Positions 59,449 to 64,000 of a DNA stretch of 64,000 nt are shown here, one piece after another. Numbering within the stretch: position 1 is the first letter of the stretch; each line of letters starts with the position of its first letter. A program made the position numbers and the translations under genes. The notes beneath the pieces were generated by a model that was not told the origin of the DNA, made no database searches, and saw nothing but the letters and a program-made list of their open reading frames with translations. Origin of the DNA: Ligustrum vulgare. Its lineage: Eukaryota > Streptophyta > Magnoliopsida > Lamiales > Oleaceae. Location of the stretch: positions 46,055,466 to 46,119,465 of the forward strand of contig OY743183.1 of NCBI GenBank assembly GCA_963555705.1, read 5' to 3'.

Positions 59449-60189
59449 GATGCGAACCCCTTCGGTATATTGACCGAAAATTCCCACAACAATTTTAATA
59501 CCAACCCAAGAAAGCTAAAGTGGTAAAAAAAGCGATAAACACCTTAACCCAAGTTTAAATCTAACCTAAAATTCAAGGATTAACTAACCCTAGCCCAATG
59601 GGTATCAACTAAACAAATTCCAAGGTGGCGGAAAATAAACAACAACACAAGAATAATAATACTCAAGTAAAGTTGATTAACTTCCAAGAAAAGTACAAGA
59701 ACAAAGGAAGGGTTTTACCTCACCCAAAGGAGGAGCTTCTCTCAAGAGCTTTACATGAACAACCAAGTTGTCTTGCAAATGAACAAGAAATGTGTATATA
59801 AGTACAAAATTGGGCAAAATGTGCAATTTCGGTATTTACAAGAAAAACCCCGTTTTTGTAAAACGGAGTGTTTCGGTCAATCACTGGGTCGACCGAAATG
59901 GGACTTTCGGTCGACCGCCACTCAGCCGAAAGTGACTGAGGATAAAACAAAAATTCCTCTGCAAAAGATCGGTCGACCGGAAGAAAGTTCGGTCGACCGA
60001 AATTGGCTGAAACCCCAAACTTCTCATTTTGGCTCCAACTTGACTCTTGGCTTCTTTTCTTGACTTCATTCACTTGTTTTGGCCTCGAATCTTCTTCATT
60101 GTCGCCCTGAGAGTCTTTCAAAAGCATGTTCAAAATTTTTCGGCTCGAAATAGTTGATTTCCCGATCGAGCCGCCCCATGATCTCATCA
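59449..60189. mobile_element. Insertion E in element A, 741 bp, class unknown
   Basis: The insert interrupts the pol frame between YAD and LVNY of element A. GCTGAT lies at 59,443-59,448 and 60,190-60,195 and would be a 5- or 6-bp target duplication. The ends start GATGCGAACCCC and finish CCCCATGATCTCATCA. No coding frame is credible; a TATATAAG-type word occurs near 59,795. It carries four GGTCGACC palindromes at 59,887-60,000. A solo LTR or an unknown non-autonomous element are both possible. Confidence 0.6.
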
Positions 60190-61479
60190 GCTGATCTGGT
60201 AAATTACATGACTTCTAAACTAATTCCTACTGGTTTTTCCCAGGCACAAAAGCATAAGATGAGAAGCGACGCTAAATACTACATTTGGGATGACCTGTAC
60301 CTGTGGAAAAGATGCCCCGATCAAATCATTAGAAGGTACGTGCCGGAATCAGAATACCAATCAATCCTTACCTTTTGCCATTCATACGCATGCGGTGGCC
60401 ATTTTGGACCTAGAAGGACGGCACAAAAAGTATTGGAAAGCGGGTTCTTTTGGCTGACCCTTTTCAAGGATGCATACATTTTTTGTAAGTCTTACGATAA
60501 TTGCCAAAGAACAGGTAATTTATCCCAACGAGATCAAATGCCTCAAAACCCCATAATCGTATGTGAGATTTTTGACGTTTGGAGCATTGATTTCATGGGA
60601 CCCTTTCCCCCGTCGTTTGGTTGTAATTACATTCTTCTCGCTATTGATTATGTTTCGAAATGGGTGGAGGCAAAGGCTACCCGTACTAATGACGCTAAGG
60701 TTGTTGCAGATTTTGTAAAAGCTAACATTTTTAGCAGGTTTGGAATACCCCGAGCTATGATCAGTGACAGAGGGACGCACTTTTGCAACCGAACCATTGA
60801 AGCCTTGTTAAGGAAATATGGAGTGATGCACCGAGTATCCACCGCGTATCACCCCCAAACTAGCGGGCAGGCAGAAATTTCCAATATGGAAGTGAAGTAC
60901 ATTCTAGAGAAAACAGTTCGACCAAACCGGAGGGATTGGAGCATTTGACTCGATGATGCTTTATGGGCCTACCGAACTGCTTACACGACGCCAATTGGTA
61001 TGTCTTCATACCGATTGGTATTTGGAAAGCCATGCCACCTATCGGTGGAACTCGAGCATAAAGCTTATTGGGCCATCAAGCAATGTAATATGGATTGGGG
61101 AGCAGTAGGAGACCATATGAAGCTTTAATTGCAGGAATTGGACGAAATACAGAATGATGCCTACGAGAATGCAATAATCTACAAAGATCGAACTAAAGCG
61201 TTCCATGATCAACGCATTTTTCAAAAGAGCTTTTGTGAGGGCCAGAAAGTGCTACTGTTTCAATCCCAGCTCAAATTACACCCACGTAAGCTTCGTTCTC
61301 ATTGGGTTGGTCCTTTTGTTGTTACTAATGTATCTCCACATGGTGCAGTCGAAATCAGGAGTTTGAGAACGAATAAATAGTTCAAGGTCAATGGAAACCG
61401 TCTCAAGCCATATTATGAGGGATTCCAAACTGAAAACTTGGAAGTGATTGCACTGGAAACCACCAACAAGGAGCACTAG
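60190..61479 (+). pseudogene. Element A integrase and C-terminal pol
   Basis: The HHCC finger ([11 protein letters not shown] ... CKSYDNC) and the catalytic triad in SIDFMG, ISDRGT and GQAEISN are intact (60,380-60,885). TGA near 60,946 interrupts the frame before [10 protein letters not shown], and further stops lie at about 61,126 and 61,378. The frame ends after ETTNKEH at about 61,479. Non-functional. Confidence 0.85.
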
Positions 61480-62573
61480 TCCCGCGCGGACTCAATCGAG
61501 CCAACGTCGGGAGGCAACCCGAGAAGGGAGTTCCTTTACCCCCTCAACCCTTTATTTTCGTATTTGCATTTTTGATTTATTTCATTTAGTCATTTCATTC
61601 TTATATATATAAAAAAAAAATTCAGTGGCCTTGTTACGGCCGTAAGGTGCTCAAGTACGACCGTAACGCAATTCCAGTAAATTTATTCAGAGGCCAGCTT
61701 ACGACCGTGAAACTTGACTTTACGGCCGTAGTGGATTCTTTCAAAATTTTTTAGATTACGACTTACGGCCGTACGGGATATATTCACGGCCGTAAATCTG
61801 TAATTTCAAAATTTTAAAAACACGCAGCCCTCGCGCATAACCTCCCCATTTTTCTTCCTCTTCTCCATAATTTCCCCCCACACTTCTCCAAAAATTCCTA
61901 CCATTTTCACCCCCTTAAGTTCTTTCCAAGAAGAAGATTTTAAATCATCCCTCACCTCCTTCACAGCCATTCATCTTCACAAAGCTTTCAAGGTATGAAA
62001 ATTTATTTATTTTTTCCCTTTTTGGCGTGGGTTAAAGCTCAATAGACATAGGTTTCTTGAATCTTTTCCTCTCTAATGATGACCTGTGCCTTGTTGGGAT
62101 GATTTTGTTTAGTTGGGCATATTTCATGGCTCCACTAACTCAACCATAACACTTATTCTCCATTGCATGCCACATGTTTGTCAAAATGCTTGAATGACCA
62201 TGAACTCGCTAATTTCATTCCTTGATAACTTGATGTCCTTTCTGTGGCTATTGTGATCTTATAGAAACCATGATAAGGGTTCATTTGAGGATGAGTATGA
62301 TGTATGGGTTTGATGATTAGTAATAATGGTGATTGTCACATGGATTTGACGAACATCGCATGACCCTTGCATTTGAAGTGTGTCATCTAGGAAAACATGA
62401 TTAGGATCTGGCTCTTGTGCTTATTTTTATGCGTGCCACTGCTGCCTAATCGGTTGATTGCACATTATGTTACATGTTTTACTTTCTCCCATGCCAAATT
62501 TATATGTACAATGTGCTCTTCACGCTGACTTTGAATCTCGACTAATTCACTCGCTCCTTTTACAGGATTTTCT
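61480..62573 (+). other. pol-ORF3 spacer of element A with CGGCCG palindromes and candidate intron
   Basis: At 61,634-61,795 about six members of the family TTACGGCCGTAA occur, as in the LTR. A donor-like CAAGGTATGA at 61,989-61,998 and an acceptor-like TTTTACAGG at 62,558-62,566 would define a 573-bp intron (61,993-62,565) that ends eight bases before the ORF3 start codon. Between them the DNA is T-rich and non-coding. Confidence 0.55.
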
Positions 62574-63656
62574 ATGGCTCCACCCACCAAGAAAGGGAAG
62601 CAAGTAGCGGGTGAATCCTCCTCTTAGCCCCGACAGGAGAAGAGTCAATCTAAGTTGTGCATTAAGGAACGACTCTTCCTCCCAGAGGACTTTCAAGAAT
62701 GGCAGAGCGCTGACACAGTCATTGCTCCTCGACAGTTTTGGGCCCGCTTCGTAGAATTCGGCTGGGTAAAATTCGCGAGCGATCTTCCTTTTGGGAATCC
62801 CCCGCTAGTATTCAAATTCTACACGCAATTCAACAAAGAAATTGGTGAAGAGGGATCACTTGATTATCACCACACCAGGGTAGCAGGGAAGAGAATTAAG
62901 TTCGATAAGGAAGTGGTGGAAAACTATTTGGGGATAAATAGCACTGGAGCCGTCCCTATGACATCCAATTCTGGTGTTTTCTTTCCGGACCAGGAGGTAC
63001 TCCGTTGGTCTTTGAAGCTAGAACTCCATGACTCCCTTAATGTCATTCATCCGCATTACAAGAATCAGGATTTACAGAGGGACGCTTGGTACCTGCATCA
63101 GTGGGGGTTGGGGAGTTTATTTCCATCAACTAGCCTTACTACGGTGTTTATTCGATACCTCTGAGTCTACTATGCCATCACCAGGGGAATCAAATTTGAC
63201 TTGGGACAACACATCTATGACACTATCTCCACCTATGCCAGCTTGATGCCACAGAAGCGGGGCATGCCTTTCCCATGTTTGATTACCGCCTTATGCCGGG
63301 CTCAACGAGTTCTCGTTGCAGTGAGTGACGACACTTTGGGGCATGGGAATCGCCTCACGAAGGCGAGTTTGGAAAATGCTTGCAGGAAGATCGTCGCCAA
63401 GCGGGGTCGCGGGGATGGTGATTCGGGGGAGTCCGATGATGATCAAGGCGCCGAGGAGCACGCTGCCCGGGAAGGGGTACAACAGCCTCCTACTCCTACA
63501 CCTTTTGAGCTGCAGATGCTGGAGATGATGCAAGCCTTCCAAACTTAGCTGAATGCCATCCAAGAGGATCAACAACTTATGCCGGAAGAGCAGAGAGCCC
63601 TTCGGGAGGAGATTCGACAATTGCAGAGACCCCGAGACGATCAACCGCCGCATTAG
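62574..63656 (+). pseudogene. Element A ORF3 (plant retrotransposon ORF), broken
   Basis: Starts MAPPTKKGKQVAGESSS, then TAG at 62,625-62,627, then continues in frame (LPEDFQEWQSAD.., RQFWARFVEFGWVKF..) to about 63,100. A frameshift there moves to a second frame (YDTISTYASLMPQKRGMPFP..) that ends at TAG near 63,546, with in-frame continuation to about 63,656 (EEQRALREEIRQLQ, coiled-coil-like). Its globular part resembles the large family of plant retrotransposon ORF proteins sometimes called putative plant transposon protein. It occupies the same place as ORF3 of element B. Confidence 0.7.
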
Positions 63657-63721
63657 ACCGAGGGAGTTTCTTTTCTTTTCCCCCTTTTTATTGTTTTGCT
63701 TTTCCATGAGGACATTGTTTT

Positions 63722-63743
63722 GTCTAAGTGTGGGGGGGGGGGA
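63722..63743 (+). other. Internal polypurine tract of element A
   Basis: CTAAGTGTGGGGGGGGGGGAA follows ORF3, preceded by GAGGACATTGTTTTG. It is the counterpart of 55,836-55,858 in element B. Confidence 0.6.
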
Positions 63744-64000
63744 ATTGAATTGATTGTAAACTTCATGTCCTTATTTTCTTTCTGTAATCGAATCGTTAAA
63801 ATTCATTTTGAGTCACCTATCTATGCCACTTAGGTCTTAAACTATACTTTGATAGGAAGCTGCCCCACTTTTGGTTCATTTTTTTTTTTTTTTTTGAAAA
63901 ATCATTGCATAATTGGATATAAATTGAGCACATAGAGATGATCCCGTCCAGAAAAGCGCTGATAGGTTGAAGATGAAAAGTAAAATTTTCAAATGTCTAC
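63744..64000 (+). other. 3' non-coding region of element A, runs off the window
   Basis: AT-rich, with a poly-T run near 63,880. By analogy with element B, about 2 kb more internal DNA and then the 3' LTR of element A should follow outside the window. Confidence 0.6.

Overview
This window is nuclear DNA of a flowering plant, almost certainly a eudicot. The evidence is one intron-rich class II formin gene, Athila- and Tat-type Gypsy retrotransposons, and many small hAT- and Harbinger-type elements, in AT-rich DNA with no prokaryotic features. I cannot name the species. All splice sites and element boundaries were read by eye, without alignment software.

Layout. (1) 1-11,366 has no convincing gene. 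It holds C/T-rich and GTCACA-type degenerate repeats (1.5-4.8 kb), several small DNA elements (hAT-like at 2,802-3,418; Harbinger-like at 5,633-5,797 and 10,067-10,253; a hAT MITE with a perfect 8-bp target duplication at 7,410-7,669) and a 95-bp hairpin. (2) 11,367-27,799, minus strand, is the one intact host gene. It is a formin with a PTEN-like domain, a C2-like domain, a long polyproline FH1 and an FH2. I could place 17 coding exons that join in frame to 4,134 nt (1,377 aa plus stop); one intron needs a GC donor. Its introns carry a 3.4-kb foldback element, tandem repeats, a TC microsatellite and MITEs. (3) 28.4-32.9 kb is an old Copia-like relic interrupted by a 2.56-kb non-autonomous element flanked by a 9-bp direct repeat.

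(4) 32.9-38.8 kb is a decayed minus-strand Tat-lineage Gypsy element (C). (5) 38.8-64.0 kb is a nest. Athila-like element A starts with its LTR at 38,833 and runs past the window end. A is interrupted by an LTR-like insertion D (41,422-43,857) whose left junction is triplicated, by a second Athila-like element B (45,809-59,188), and by a 741-bp insertion E (59,449-60,189). B itself carries a 702-bp hAT element. The 3' LTR of B and the reverse-transcriptase core of A were lost in one deletion at a 6-bp microhomology. All the retrotransposon polyproteins are broken by stops or frameshifts; the only long intact retroelement ORF is the 409-codon ORF3 of B.

How the parts relate. The formin would nucleate and bundle actin (and perhaps microtubules) at membranes bound by its PTEN/C2 module. 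Everything else is mobile DNA or its decay products. I found no new multi-gene system. The most unusual signals are element-specific palindrome clusters shared between the LTR and the pol-ORF3 spacer in both Athila-like elements, the long intronic inverted repeat inside the formin, and a candidate intron directly before ORF3 of element A.
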